Assembly (NCBI RefSeq): GCF_013523125.1
Contig: NZ_JAAMQJ010000033.1
Location: 1-55,998, forward strand
Length of the DNA stretch: 55,998 nucleotides
Source: Pseudomonas entomophila
GTDB taxonomy: Bacteria; Pseudomonadota; Gammaproteobacteria; Pseudomonadales; Pseudomonadaceae
Reading direction: 5' to 3'
Of the stretch, positions 1 through 8,094 are shown piece by piece. The notes beneath the pieces were generated by a model, which did no database searches, was not told where the DNA came from, and was given only the letters and a program-made list of their open reading frames with translations. The first letter of the stretch is position 1, and each line of letters starts with the position of its first letter. A program made the translations under genes and the position numbers.

Positions 1-41
1 GTGGAAGACAGGGAATTGTGTTTGGCTTTATGCTTGCTCAT
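1..41 (-). CDS. Partial 5' end of an IS-borne gene, probably transposase
   Basis: Thirteen codons (MSKHKAKHNSLSS) run off the window edge. A GAGGG ribosome-binding site lies about 9 nt upstream of the ATG. The identical start is found at 55960 in the inverted copy at the other end, which is why it is read as a repeated mobile-element gene. The product cannot be identified from 13 residues. Confidence 0.45.
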   Translation of the reverse strand, partial: MSKHKAKHNSLSS

Positions 42-127
42 GGACTGGCCCTCGCTGCCGTTGGCTGTTCAAGAAACGCCACCGTGGCACTGTGATGCCT
101 CGGCGGGGGCGAGTCCATTCAATTACA
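1..127 (-). mobile_element. Insertion-sequence-like left boundary (partial)
   Basis: Bases 3-127 are an exact inverted copy of 55874-55998; the match stops abruptly at 127/128. It contains the start of an outward-reading reading frame (ATG at 41 on the minus strand) and about 86 bp of leader. This is what one end of a multicopy insertion sequence looks like. The boundary starts TGTAATTGAATGG read inward to the element, but no family can be named from so little. Only the end of the element is in the window. Confidence 0.6.
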
Positions 128-174
128 GAGGGACGGCGGCGTTCTGGCACCCTCCAGCGCCGCGGCCCAACTGT

Positions 175-216
175 GAGCGGCCCTGTGCCGCGATTGGGCC
201 CAACGGGCCCACAAAA
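175..216 (-). repeat. REP element (GGGCCC-type)
   Basis: Two short hairpins in a row, a GGGCCC...GGGCCC arm and a GCGGC...GCCGC arm, match the REP family found throughout the window. It lies directly after the stop codon of the minus-strand gene at 221-424 and 47 bp inside the IS boundary. It may help stabilise or terminate that transcript. Confidence 0.75.
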
Positions 217-220
217 CCCA

Positions 221-424
221 TCACCGCGTCGTCCCAGGCCTCCCCGGCCAGCGAGGCCCGGCAATGCCCCAGACGATGACGCCAATCACCGGCGCCCCCA
301 CGATCCATAGGCCCCAGAGGCCTTTCTTCCACCCCTGTACCCCGCTGCCGAGAACGTTGACGAGTGCCCAGAGGTCGAACCCGAGTAGGATCAGGCCGAC
401 CAGCCCGTTGAACGTCGCACCCAT
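221..424 (-). CDS. Small PLD-nuclease N-terminal-like membrane protein
   Basis: A 67-residue protein with two hydrophobic helices and the pattern NGLVGLILLGFDLWALVNVL followed by WIVGAPVIGVIVWGIAGPR. This resembles the PLDc_N membrane domain found alone in many small bacterial proteins or at the N terminus of cardiolipin-synthase-like enzymes. I chose the ATG at 424 because the hydrophobic domain starts there and CAGGGG lies upstream; an upstream in-frame start at 538 would add a hydrophilic stretch of doubtful value. It is divergent from the ZIP gene. The function of stand-alone PLDc_N proteins is unknown. Confidence 0.65.
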   Translation of the reverse strand: MGATFNGLVGLILLGFDLWALVNVLGSGVQGWKKGLWGLWIVGAPVIGVIVWGIAGPRWPGRPGTTR

Positions 425-547
425 ACCGATGCCCCTGCGCCTGTCTTCGATCGCCACCCATGCCCCGTCATTCATCCCGGACAGGGAACCCTGGTGCTTC
501 GGATCCGGCCCTACCTTGACAGTTCCTTCATCCGCCACGAGGTTTGC

Positions 548-1486
548 ATGCCACCAGCCAATACCGACAGTGCCGTCGTCTCCACCCTGCGCAGCGCCTG
601 GCGCGACCAGATCAAGACCACGCCCTGGCTGAGCGCCGGCCTGGGTGTGAGCCTGCTGGTGGTGCTGGCGCTATTGGGCGCGAGTATCTGGAATGCCTTC
701 AGCGGCGACCATGCGCACAACCTGCACCTGGCGGCGCTGGGCGGTCTATCCGGGTTCGCCGCTACCGCGCTCGGCGCCGTGCTGGCCGTGGTGCTGCGCG
801 ATGTGAGCACGCGCAGCCAGGACGTGATGCTGGGCTTCGCAGCCGGCATGATGCTGGCCGCCAGTTCGTTCTCGCTGATCCTGCCGGGGCTGGAAGCGGC
901 CCGGGAAATCACCGGCAGCGGTACCGGCGCCGCCTTCACGGTCGTCGTCGGCCTGGGCCTGGGCGTGCTGCTGATGCTCGGCCTGGAGCGTTTCACCCCC
1001 CATGAACACGAAAGCACCGGCCCGCTGGGTCCAGATGCCGATCGCATCAACCGTGTCTGGCTGTTCGTGCTGGCCATCACCTTGCACAACCTGCCCGAAG
1101 GCATGGCCATCGGCGTCAGCTTCACCAACGGCGACATGGCGGTCGGCCTGCCGTTGACCAGCGCCATCGCCATCCAGGACATCCCGGAGGGCCTGGCGGT
1201 CGCCCTGGCGCTGCGGGCCACGGGCTTGTCGAACTTCAAGGCGGCGATGGTGGCCATCGGTTCGGGCCTGATGGAGCCGCTGGGCGCGGTGATCGGTCTG
1301 GGGATCTCCACCGGCTTCGCCCTGGCCTACCCGATCAGCATGGGCCTGGCTGCTGGCGCGATGCTGTTCGTGGTCTCCCACGAGGTGATCCCGGAAACCC
1401 ACCGCCATGGCCACCAGACCTCGGCCACCCTCGGGCTGATGGGCGGCTTCGCGGTGATGATGTTCCTCGACACGGCGCTGGGCTGA
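548..1486 (+). CDS. ZIP family divalent metal transporter
   Basis: A 312-residue inner-membrane protein with about eight hydrophobic helices. The two ZIP metal-site motifs are present: HNLPEG at residues 180-185 (helix 4) and QDIPEG at 210-215 (helix 5). The Gln for His in the second is usual in the GufA-like branch. A His/Glu-rich HEHES lies in the cytoplasmic loop near residue 153. It probably imports zinc or another divalent metal. The ATG at 548 follows a CGAGG; an in-frame GTG at 494 would add an unlikely leader. It stands alone, with a convergent gene 8 bp downstream. Confidence 0.85.
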   Translation: MPPANTDSAVVSTLRSAWRDQIKTTPWLSAGLGVSLLVVLALLGASIWNAFSGDHAHNLHLAALGGLSGFAATALGAVLAVVLRDVSTRSQDVMLGFAAGMMLAASSFSLILPGLEAAREITGSGTGAAFTVVVGLGLGVLLMLGLERFTPHEHESTGPLGPDADRINRVWLFVLAITLHNLPEGMAIGVSFTNGDMAVGLPLTSAIAIQDIPEGLAVALALRATGLSNFKAAMVAIGSGLMEPLGAVIGLGISTGFALAYPISMGLAAGAMLFVVSHEVIPETHRHGHQTSATLGLMGGFAVMMFLDTALG

Positions 1487-1493
1487 ACCGGCC

Positions 1494-2015
1494 TCAGGCC
1501 TGGCGCAGGGCCTCGAGCGCCGGTGCGGCAGCGATGCCGACCTCTTCGCTTAGCGCCAGCACGCGCGCCAGGTCGTGCTGGCCGACCATGACCATCTGCA
1601 GTTCATCGTCGAGCGGCTGGCTGAAGTCGACCAGCACGTAGCCGCCCGCTTCCTTGTTCAAGGCGCCCAGCTGCACCTGGATCCGGTTCAGCGCGGTCAG
1701 TGGCTCGGTACGCGCCAACTGCTTGGCCTTGAGGTTCAGCGGCACGCTTTTGTCGAACGACGCCGCGATCTGCTCGTACAGGTCCTGATAGGTGTCGGCC
1801 TGAAACAGCACGGTGTCCGGCAGGCTGCCGACCACCACCCATTCGCCCAGCGGGATCGGGAAGCTGTCGTCGTAGTTGATGTCCGGGTTGGCCTCGAGGA
1901 AGGCGACCGGGTCGGCGTAGGCCTGGGCCGCCTCGTCGGCGATCCGCGCCATGTCCTCGTCGGGCATGCAGCCGGCGCCGACCAGGCGGATGAGTTCGAG
2001 CAGTGCGTGTTTCAT
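1494..2015 (-). CDS. Hypothetical protein (173 aa)
   Basis: A soluble, acidic protein with no signal peptide or membrane helix; I do not recognise the family. Visible features are an N-terminal helix (MKHALLELIRLVGAGC), a central FPIPLGEWVVVGSLPDTVLF segment and an alanine-rich C terminus. The start is fixed by AAGGGG just before the ATG at 2015; longer in-frame extensions run into the upstream gene. It lies 61 bp downstream of the ankyrin gene on the same strand and is probably co-transcribed with it. Confidence 0.75.
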   Translation of the reverse strand: MKHALLELIRLVGAGCMPDEDMARIADEAAQAYADPVAFLEANPDINYDDSFPIPLGEWVVVGSLPDTVLFQADTYQDLYEQIAASFDKSVPLNLKAKQLARTEPLTALNRIQVQLGALNKEAGGYVLVDFSQPLDDELQMVMVGQHDLARVLALSEEVGIAAAPALEALRQA

Positions 2016-2076
2016 GGTGGCCCCTTGCGAGCGACGAAAAAAGTCGCCAAGGATAGCCGCAAATGCCCGCTGCCGG

Positions 2077-2616
2077 TTAGTCGGCCAAGGCCTGCAACCG
2101 CGCAGCGGCCTGGCTCGCACCCATGGTCATGGCCGCAGCCAGTGCATTGGCACCACCGGCGTCGCGACGCGCGGGATCGGCGCCTTTCTCCAGCAAGTAG
2201 TCGAGCATTTCCACGCGGTCGAACATGGCCGCCAGCATCAGCGCCGTACGACCGTCGGCAGCACAGACATCGACCGGTACACCTTCTTCGAGCAGCAACT
2301 GGATCATCTGCAGGTCGCCCTTGAAAGCCGCCCCAGCGATCGGCAGCTGCCCACGGTCGTTGGCCATCAGCGGGTCGGCACCGTGCGTGAGCAGCACGCG
2401 AACCGCGTCATGGTGCCCGTGGTAGCTGGCCAGCATCAGCAAGGTATCGCCCTTGCCATTGCGCAGGTTGACCGGCAGCCCGCTGGTGATCAACCGTTCG
2501 AGCATCTCGGCATCCCCCACACGAGCCCGATCGAAGACCTGCTCGGCGAATTGCACCGCCTCTTCTTCGGTCATGGCGCGGCCGGCACCGGCTAGGGTCT
2601 GCGACGAATCGGTCAT
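2077..2616 (-). CDS. Ankyrin repeat protein
   Basis: A 179-residue protein with three or four ankyrin repeats: G-x-TxLMLAxxxGHxDAVRxLLxxGADP at about 57-85, then D-x-G-QxPIAGAAFKGDLQMIQLLLEEG, then DGRTALMLAAMFDRVEMLDYLLEKGADP. Ankyrin stacks bind other proteins; no catalytic domain or secretion signal is present. The ATG at 2616 follows CAGGAG. Single-domain ankyrin proteins next to metabolic genes are common in Pseudomonas; the partner here is unknown. Confidence 0.85.
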   Translation of the reverse strand: MTDSSQTLAGAGRAMTEEEAVQFAEQVFDRARVGDAEMLERLITSGLPVNLRNGKGDTLLMLASYHGHHDAVRVLLTHGADPLMANDRGQLPIAGAAFKGDLQMIQLLLEEGVPVDVCAADGRTALMLAAMFDRVEMLDYLLEKGADPARRDAGGANALAAAMTMGASQAAARLQALAD

Positions 2617-2755
2617 TTGTGTGCTCCTGGGCAATCGGGTCGAATGATTTAGGCAGCACGCCTGGGAGGATGGTTCCAAGCCGACGCGCCTGCCAGGCGT
2701 TGCAAAATGCACTGTGCAATTTGCATGACCATGCACTCTGCATGGCACACTGAAA

Positions 2756-2790
2756 TTGTCACATAGTTAAGCTATTGATTTTAAAGGATA
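2756..2790 (+). promoter_or_regulatory. Possible promoter for the DUF3509 gene
   Basis: An AT-rich island in GC-rich DNA. TTGTCA at 2756-2761 is a fair -35 box; no clean TATAAT lies 16-18 bp later, only ATTTTA/TTTTAA. It would leave a leader of about 80 nt. Offered only because the local base composition and position fit. Confidence 0.25.
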
Positions 2791-2867
2791 TTTTTTTAGC
2801 AAAAAGCTGGCACGCTCGCTGCAATCCTCTACCCAGAATCTGCACACATCCATTTCGGGAGTTGGAC

Positions 2868-3140
2868 ATGAACCTCATTCAAGAGAAATTCGCTTCGGTA
2901 TTCGCTGCCTACCAGGTCGCTACCCAGCCACGTCCCGATGGCGGTATCCTGCTGACCCTGCGCAGCGCCGACGGCAAAGTCACCCGCCGCGTCCTGTCCT
3001 ACGGTCAGCTGCACAGCGCCGAGCAGCTGTCCTGGGCCATCAGCGCCATTCGCCGTGATCTGGCCGAACAAGCCAGCGAACTGCCGGTGATCAACATGCT
3101 GCAAAGCCAGCAACGCTTCGCCCTGCCTACCTACCGTTAA
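2868..3140 (+). CDS. DUF3509 family protein
   Basis: A 90-residue cytoplasmic protein starting MNLIQEKFASVFAAYQV, with the pattern RPDGGILLTLRSADGKVTRR typical of the small DUF3509 family of pseudomonads. Function unknown. The ATG at 2868 has a GGGAG about 9 nt upstream; the longer in-frame start at 2775 lies in an AT-rich promoter-like stretch. It is a single-gene unit divergent from the ankyrin gene. Confidence 0.75.
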   Translation: MNLIQEKFASVFAAYQVATQPRPDGGILLTLRSADGKVTRRVLSYGQLHSAEQLSWAISAIRRDLAEQASELPVINMLQSQQRFALPTYR

Positions 3141-3229
3141 TGACGGCCCGGGCCTCGTAAGGCACGCCAACGTTCATCAAATTTTCCCCGTGAACATCGG
3201 CCTGCCTTGCGAACGGCACGTCACCTCTT

Positions 3230-3766
3230 TCAGAGTGCCTCGATCCCAGGAAATTCCCTGGCCGTCTCGTCACCCGTGAACCGCGCCAAGGCGTCGCCTT
3301 CGCTACCGAACGCACGAATCGCCAGGCAGAACGGTCGCTCCCCCAGCTCTAGCCAGCGCCGCGCCTCTGCCGGTACGGTCAGCACATCGCCCTTTTCGCA
3401 CAGCACCGACAGCACGCGGTCATCCAAACGCACGCTCAGCTCGGCGCGTCCGCTCAGCATCACGAACACCTCCTCGCCGGTGTGCACGTGTTCTTCGCGC
3501 CAGCCCAGCGAACCCTGGTCGACATCGTCCTGGTTGAGCAGCCGCAGCACGCTGCACCCCCGCTCGTGCGCCAGACGCTCGAACACGTCTGCGTGACGCG
3601 CCCTGACCTCGCCCTCTTCCGTCCCCGGCCGTACCGCCGCGTCGCTCGGCCAGTGCTCAAAGCGCAGTCCATGCTCGGCGAGGGTCGCCGCGATGTCTTC
3701 GTGATGGGTCAGGACCTTGTCCGGCATGGCCGGGCTGGACACCTGGAACACACTGAGGATGCTCAT
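3230..3766 (-). CDS. Acireductone dioxygenase-like cupin, one metal ligand missing
   Basis: A 178-residue cupin with the ARD (MtnD) layout: VLTHHEDIAATLAEHG at the N terminus, the HxHxxxE metal motif (H93, H95, E99), LCEKGDVLTVPA and a C-terminal ARFTGDETAREFP. ARD uses a fourth ligand, His, in P-A-G-T-R-H-W; here the segment reads P-A-E-A-R-R-W, so R137 replaces it, and the DNA supports the reading. The segment before HxH is also shorter than in MtnD. It is therefore unlikely to be the normal methionine-salvage enzyme. Its ATG overlaps the MFS stop by 4 nt, indicating translational coupling. Confidence 0.7.
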   Translation of the reverse strand: MSILSVFQVSSPAMPDKVLTHHEDIAATLAEHGLRFEHWPSDAAVRPGTEEGEVRARHADVFERLAHERGCSVLRLLNQDDVDQGSLGWREEHVHTGEEVFVMLSGRAELSVRLDDRVLSVLCEKGDVLTVPAEARRWLELGERPFCLAIRAFGSEGDALARFTGDETAREFPGIEAL

Positions 3767-4917
3767 GCATTGCTCCTGCTTCGTTTCAGTCGAACGATCA
3801 TGATGAAGGCAGCCAGCAGCGCCGCGCCGCTGGCCAGCCCGAAGGTCATGCCAGGCCCGAGCCGGGCCCAGCTGTAACCGGAATACAACGCGCCCAGAGC
3901 ACCACCGGTCCCGGCCAGTGCCGCGTACAGGGCCTGGCCCTGGCCTTGCTGACGCGCGCCGAAGCTGCCTTGCACGAAGGCGATCGCCGCCGCGTGGAAG
4001 CAGCCGAAGGTGGCTGCGTGCAGCAGCTGGGCGAACAGCAGCACCGCCGGCACCTGCGCCAGCTCGCCCAGCAACAGCCAGCGTAGGGCCGCCAGCAGAA
4101 AACTGGCGCACAGCACCTGCTGCACCGAAAAGCGCTGAAATACCCGCGCCATGAGCAGGAACATCAGCACTTCGGCGACCACGCCCAGCGCCCACAGCAG
4201 GCCGATGGCGCCCCGGGTGTAGCCCAGGTGCTCCAGGTGCAGGGTGAGGAAGGTGTAGTACGGCCCGTGGCTGAACTGCATCAGCGCCACGCACCCGTAG
4301 AAGGCCAGGACGCCCGGCGCGGCCAGTTGCGCGAGAAAGCCGCCGACCGGCTGCCGCTCGGTCGGCTCGGGCGGCTGTGCGTTGGGCACCCAGAGGCTGG
4401 CGATGACGATACCGGCCATGATGAGCACCACCGCCAGCGGATAGACGTCGAGACTGAAACGCTCGAATAGCGCGCCCAGGCCGATCACCGCCAGGATGAA
4501 CCCGATCGAGCCCCACAGACGCACTTGGCTGTAGCGGCCGGTCTGTCCCTGAAGGTGCGCCAGGGTGATGACCTCGAACTGCGGCAATACCGCGTGCCAG
4601 AAGAACGCGTGCAGGGCCATCACCAGCGCCAGCCAGGCATAGCTGGCGCCGAAGAAGATCAGTGCGAAACTGGCCAGGGTCGACAGCGCGCCCAGGCGCA
4701 CGATCAGCAGGCGTTGGCCACTGCGGTCCCCCAGCCACCCCCACAGGTTCGGCGCGACACAGCGCATCAGCATGGGGATGGCCATCAGTTCGCCGATACG
4801 CGCCGGGGCGAACCCCAGGTGGTCGAAGTACAGCGCCAGGAACGGCGCCGTGGCGCCGAGCAGGGCGAAATAGAACAGGTAGAAACTGGACAGGCGCCAG
4901 TAAGGCAACGGCGCCAT
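3763..4917 (-). CDS. MFS transporter (HcaT/MFS_1-like)
   Basis: A 384-residue, twelve-helix inner-membrane transporter beginning MAPLPYWRLSSFYLFYFALLG. Its N-terminal pattern, followed by LGFAPARIGELMAIPMLMRCVAP and WGWLGDRSGQR (the MFS loop 2-3 motif), resembles the 3-phenylpropionate transporter-like branch. The substrate is unknown. It starts 29 bp after aroC ends and overlaps the next gene by 4 nt, so aroC, this gene and the cupin probably form one operon. Confidence 0.8.
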   Translation of the reverse strand: MAPLPYWRLSSFYLFYFALLGATAPFLALYFDHLGFAPARIGELMAIPMLMRCVAPNLWGWLGDRSGQRLLIVRLGALSTLASFALIFFGASYAWLALVMALHAFFWHAVLPQFEVITLAHLQGQTGRYSQVRLWGSIGFILAVIGLGALFERFSLDVYPLAVVLIMAGIVIASLWVPNAQPPEPTERQPVGGFLAQLAAPGVLAFYGCVALMQFSHGPYYTFLTLHLEHLGYTRGAIGLLWALGVVAEVLMFLLMARVFQRFSVQQVLCASFLLAALRWLLLGELAQVPAVLLFAQLLHAATFGCFHAAAIAFVQGSFGARQQGQGQALYAALAGTGGALGALYSGYSWARLGPGMTFGLASGAALLAAFIMIVRLKRSRSNA

Positions 4918-4946
4918 GGCTCAGCGCACCACGCGCCGGTCGCGCA

Positions 4947-6032
4947 TCAGCGTAGCACCGGGGTCGACACCTGCACGTCGGCGTTCTGCCCGCGGTGACG
5001 CAGCAGGTGATCCATCAGCACGATGGCCATCATGGCCTCGGCGATCGGCGTGGCGCGGATGCCCACACACGGGTCGTGGCGGCCCTTGGTGATCATGTCC
5101 ACCGGGTTGCCCTGGGTGTCGATCGAGCGGCCCGGCACGGTGATGCTCGAGGTCGGCTTGAGCGCCAGGTGCGCGACGATCGGCTGACCGGAAGAGATGC
5201 CACCGAGGATGCCGCCGGCGTTGTTGCTCAAAAAGCCGTCCGGGGTCAGTTCGTCGCGGTGCTCGGTGCCGCGCTGGGCGACGCTGGCGAAACCGGCGCC
5301 GATCTCCACGCCCTTGACCGCGTTGATGCTCATCAGCGCATGGGCCAGCTCGGCGTCCAGGCGGTCGAAGATCGGCTCGCCCAGGCCCGGCATCACGCCC
5401 TCGGCGACCACGGTGATCTTGGCGCCGACCGAATCCTGGTCACGGCGCAGTTGGTCCATGTAGGTCTCGAGTTCGGCGACCTTGTCCGGATCGGGGCAGA
5501 AGAAGGCGTTCTGCTCGACGCTGTCCCAGGTCTTGAACGGAATCTCGATCGGCCCGAGCTGGCTCATGTAGCCGCGCACCTGGATACCCTGGGTGGCGAG
5601 GAACTTCTTGGCGATCGCCCCGGCCGCCACGCGCATGGCGGTCTCGCGCGCCGAGCTGCGGCCACCGCCGCGGTAGTCGCGGGTGCCGTACTTGTGGTGG
5701 TAGGTGTAGTCGGCATGGGCCGGGCGGAACAGGTCCTTGATGGCCGAGTAGTCCTTGGACTTCTGATCGGTGTTGCGGATCAGCAGGCCGATCGAGCAGC
5801 CGGTGGTGCGACCTTCGAACACCCCGGAGAGGATCTCGACCTCGTCGGCCTCCTGGCGTTGGGTAGTGTGGCGGCTGGTGCCTGGCTTGCGGCGGTCCAG
5901 GTCGTGCTGCAGGTCGGCCAGGGTGATCTCCAGGCCCGGCGGGCAGCCGTCGACAATGGCGACCAACGCCGGACCATGGCTTTCGCCAGCGGTGGTGACA
6001 GTGAACAGCTTGCCAAAGGTATTGCCGGACAT
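4947..6032 (-). CDS. aroC: Chorismate synthase
   Basis: A 361-residue protein that catalyses the last shikimate step, EPSP to chorismate, using reduced FMN. Signatures are GKLFTVTTAGESHGPAL at residues 6-22, RPAHADYTYHHKYG, RDYRGGGRSSARET and the C-terminal GRHDPCVGIRATPIAEAM. The length matches the family. The start MSGNTFGKLF at 6032 is the conserved one; upstream in-frame codons are not part of the protein. Its partner in synteny, prmB, lies 2 kb upstream on the same strand. Confidence 0.97.
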   Translation of the reverse strand: MSGNTFGKLFTVTTAGESHGPALVAIVDGCPPGLEITLADLQHDLDRRKPGTSRHTTQRQEADEVEILSGVFEGRTTGCSIGLLIRNTDQKSKDYSAIKDLFRPAHADYTYHHKYGTRDYRGGGRSSARETAMRVAAGAIAKKFLATQGIQVRGYMSQLGPIEIPFKTWDSVEQNAFFCPDPDKVAELETYMDQLRRDQDSVGAKITVVAEGVMPGLGEPIFDRLDAELAHALMSINAVKGVEIGAGFASVAQRGTEHRDELTPDGFLSNNAGGILGGISSGQPIVAHLALKPTSSITVPGRSIDTQGNPVDMITKGRHDPCVGIRATPIAEAMMAIVLMDHLLRHRGQNADVQVSTPVLR

Positions 6033-6242
6033 GCAGGACGCTCCGCGAATCAGCCTGGTTTGAACAAGGCCGCCAGTATACGCAGGCCTACCGGTGAGAT
6101 CATCCCCAGGCGTCGTCCGCAGCGTCCCTGCGCGCCGTTCAGGCTGCGCTCGGTACACCGCCTGGCGAACGAACCTTGTGCCGCGGCGCCCGGTCCAAGC
6201 GCCATCCCACCTCTGGAAGCGGCCTGGCCGCGTTGGTATTCG

Positions 6243-7205
6243 ATGAAGTCGCGCATGGTCGCCGTGTTCCTGTTGTGCTTCGCTGGCCTGGCCCAGGCCG
6301 CCTCCCCCACCGTCCTGCAACGTCCGATCAGCCTGGACACCGGGCAAGGTGTGCTGCACGGCAGCCTGCTGTTGCCCGAAAGCGATTCGCCACCCCCGGT
6401 GGCCCTGATCATTGCCGGTTCCGGACCGACCGACCGCAACGGCAACAACCCGGCCGGCGGCCGGGTCGACAACCTCAAGCGCCTGGCCCTGCTGCTGGCC
6501 AACGCGCACATCGCCAGCGTGCGCTACGACAAGCGCGGCGTGGCGGCCAGCCAACCGGCCACGCCGGACGAGCGCGACCTGAGCGTCGAGCGCTACGTGC
6601 AGGACGTGGTGGCCTGGGGGCAGACGCTCAAGGCCGACTCACGGTTCGGCCCGCTGATCCTGATCGGTCACAGCGAAGGCGCCTTGATCGCCAGCCTGGC
6701 CGCCGAGCCGGCTGGTGCCAGCGCCGTGATCACCCTGGCCGGCAGCGGCCGGCCGGTGGCGGACGTGCTGCGCGAACAACTGGCCCAGCGGCTGTCGCCT
6801 CGCCAGCTGGCCAAGGGCAACGCCTTGCTCGATCGCCTGCAGGCCGGCCAGACCAGCCTGGACGTGCCTGCGCCCCTGCGCCAGGTGTTTCGTCCCAGCG
6901 TGCAGCCCTACTTGATCAGCCTGTTCCGCCAGGACCCGGCTCAGGCCTTCGCCCGGCTGACGGTGCCCGCGCTGATCATCCAGGGCCGCAACGACGTGCA
7001 GGTCGACGTGGAGGACGCCGAGCGCCTGAAGGCCGCGCGGCCCGAGGCCGAGCTGGTGCTGATCGACGGCATGAACCACATGTTGCGCATCAGCCCACGG
7101 GACATGAGCCAGCAGCGCGAGAGCTACAACAACCCGGAACTGCCGCTGGCGCGGGAGTTGGGGGAGCGCGTGGTGGCGTTCATTCGCCAGGTCGTGGCGC
7201 CGTAG
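6243..7205 (+). CDS. Exported alpha/beta hydrolase
   Basis: A 320-residue protein with a signal peptide (MKSRMVAVFLLCFAGLAQAA) that places it in the periplasm. The fold is shown by an oxyanion loop IIAGSGPTDRNGNN at 56-69, the nucleophile elbow GHSEG (S144), an acid near GRNDVQVD and a catalytic His in DGMNHML. This resembles serine-type esterase or acyl hydrolases (the alpha/beta hydrolase_4 group). The substrate is unknown. A very long upstream extension is only the antisense frame of aroC. Divergent from aroC. Confidence 0.85.
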   Translation: MKSRMVAVFLLCFAGLAQAASPTVLQRPISLDTGQGVLHGSLLLPESDSPPPVALIIAGSGPTDRNGNNPAGGRVDNLKRLALLLANAHIASVRYDKRGVAASQPATPDERDLSVERYVQDVVAWGQTLKADSRFGPLILIGHSEGALIASLAAEPAGASAVITLAGSGRPVADVLREQLAQRLSPRQLAKGNALLDRLQAGQTSLDVPAPLRQVFRPSVQPYLISLFRQDPAQAFARLTVPALIIQGRNDVQVDVEDAERLKAARPEAELVLIDGMNHMLRISPRDMSQQRESYNNPELPLARELGERVVAFIRQVVAP

Positions 7206-7301
7206 GCGTTCAGGTTTTGCGCCGGATGCCGATAGCAGGAGGATGGGTGGGCCGGGCCAAGACGTCCGGACGCCGCCCCGCCTGACCCCGAGGATCAACG
7301 G

Positions 7302-8057
7302 ATGACCGATACCGAAACACCGCCTTCACCGGAGCCTGCCGCCCTGCCCTGGGCCGACGTGCACGCCGAGCACTTCCAACTGGTGCGCCTGGCGCCGCTG
7401 CCCACCCGCCACGACGGCACCCGGCCCCTGCGCTTCGTCGAAGTCGGGCATGCCGAGCGCCATGACCTGGCCTTCAGCCTGTTGCGCCTGGAAGTCCGCC
7501 TGCCTGGCCAGCGCGTGCACAAAACCCAGAACCGCCTGGACATCTGGGTCGACCACACCAGCAAATCCGTGCGCCTGGGCGCCGACCTCGACCTGCAACC
7601 GCTCGATCGCGGCCTGGGCCGCTTTCTGCTGGCCCAGGGCGTGGCTTGGCTGCAACGGCGCTGGTCGCACTATCGGGTGGAAAGCCGGGTACTGCCGCCC
7701 AGGGACGCCCTGCGCCCTGACGCCAAGCTGCGGCGTGACCACGTGCTGGAACGGCTCGGCATCGCCTTGATCGACGCCGACGGCCAGACGCCCGACCACA
7801 CCGCCGAGCTGGACGTCGCCCAGCTCAAGGGCGGGTTCAACACCGAGCGGGTCCAGCGCGTGGACACCCTGGAAGCCGCCGGTCTGCTGCAACAGGCCGA
7901 CGCCGATCTCCAGGCCCAGGAAGCGTCGCTGCGCGAGCGGGACGAGCGGGTCGCCCGCTACCAGCGCGAAGACGGCAGCCTGCGTTTCACCATCGCCTGC
8001 CTGGTGGCCTTCGCGGTGTTCCAGGCGGCGCTGCTGATCTGGATGGCGTCACGCTGA
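7302..8057 (+). CDS. Hypothetical C-tail-anchored protein
   Basis: A 251-residue protein I do not recognise. It is soluble for about 225 residues, with a probable coiled coil (LLQQADADLQAQEASLRERDERVARYQRED) near 195-225, and ends with one hydrophobic helix (FTIACLVAFAVFQAALLIW). It is therefore probably anchored in the inner membrane with its bulk in the cytoplasm. GAGG lies 10 nt before the ATG. It follows the hydrolase by 96 bp and converges with prmB. Confidence 0.75.
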   Translation: MTDTETPPSPEPAALPWADVHAEHFQLVRLAPLPTRHDGTRPLRFVEVGHAERHDLAFSLLRLEVRLPGQRVHKTQNRLDIWVDHTSKSVRLGADLDLQPLDRGLGRFLLAQGVAWLQRRWSHYRVESRVLPPRDALRPDAKLRRDHVLERLGIALIDADGQTPDHTAELDVAQLKGGFNTERVQRVDTLEAAGLLQQADADLQAQEASLRERDERVARYQREDGSLRFTIACLVAFAVFQAALLIWMASR

Positions 8058-8094
8058 GGCCGCCTGCAACAGGCCTCGACGTGAAGGGCGCGGG

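Noticed and set aside
4995..6242. Long N-terminal extension of the alpha/beta hydrolase frame
   Set aside because: The extension runs antisense through aroC; the real protein starts with a signal peptide at 6243.
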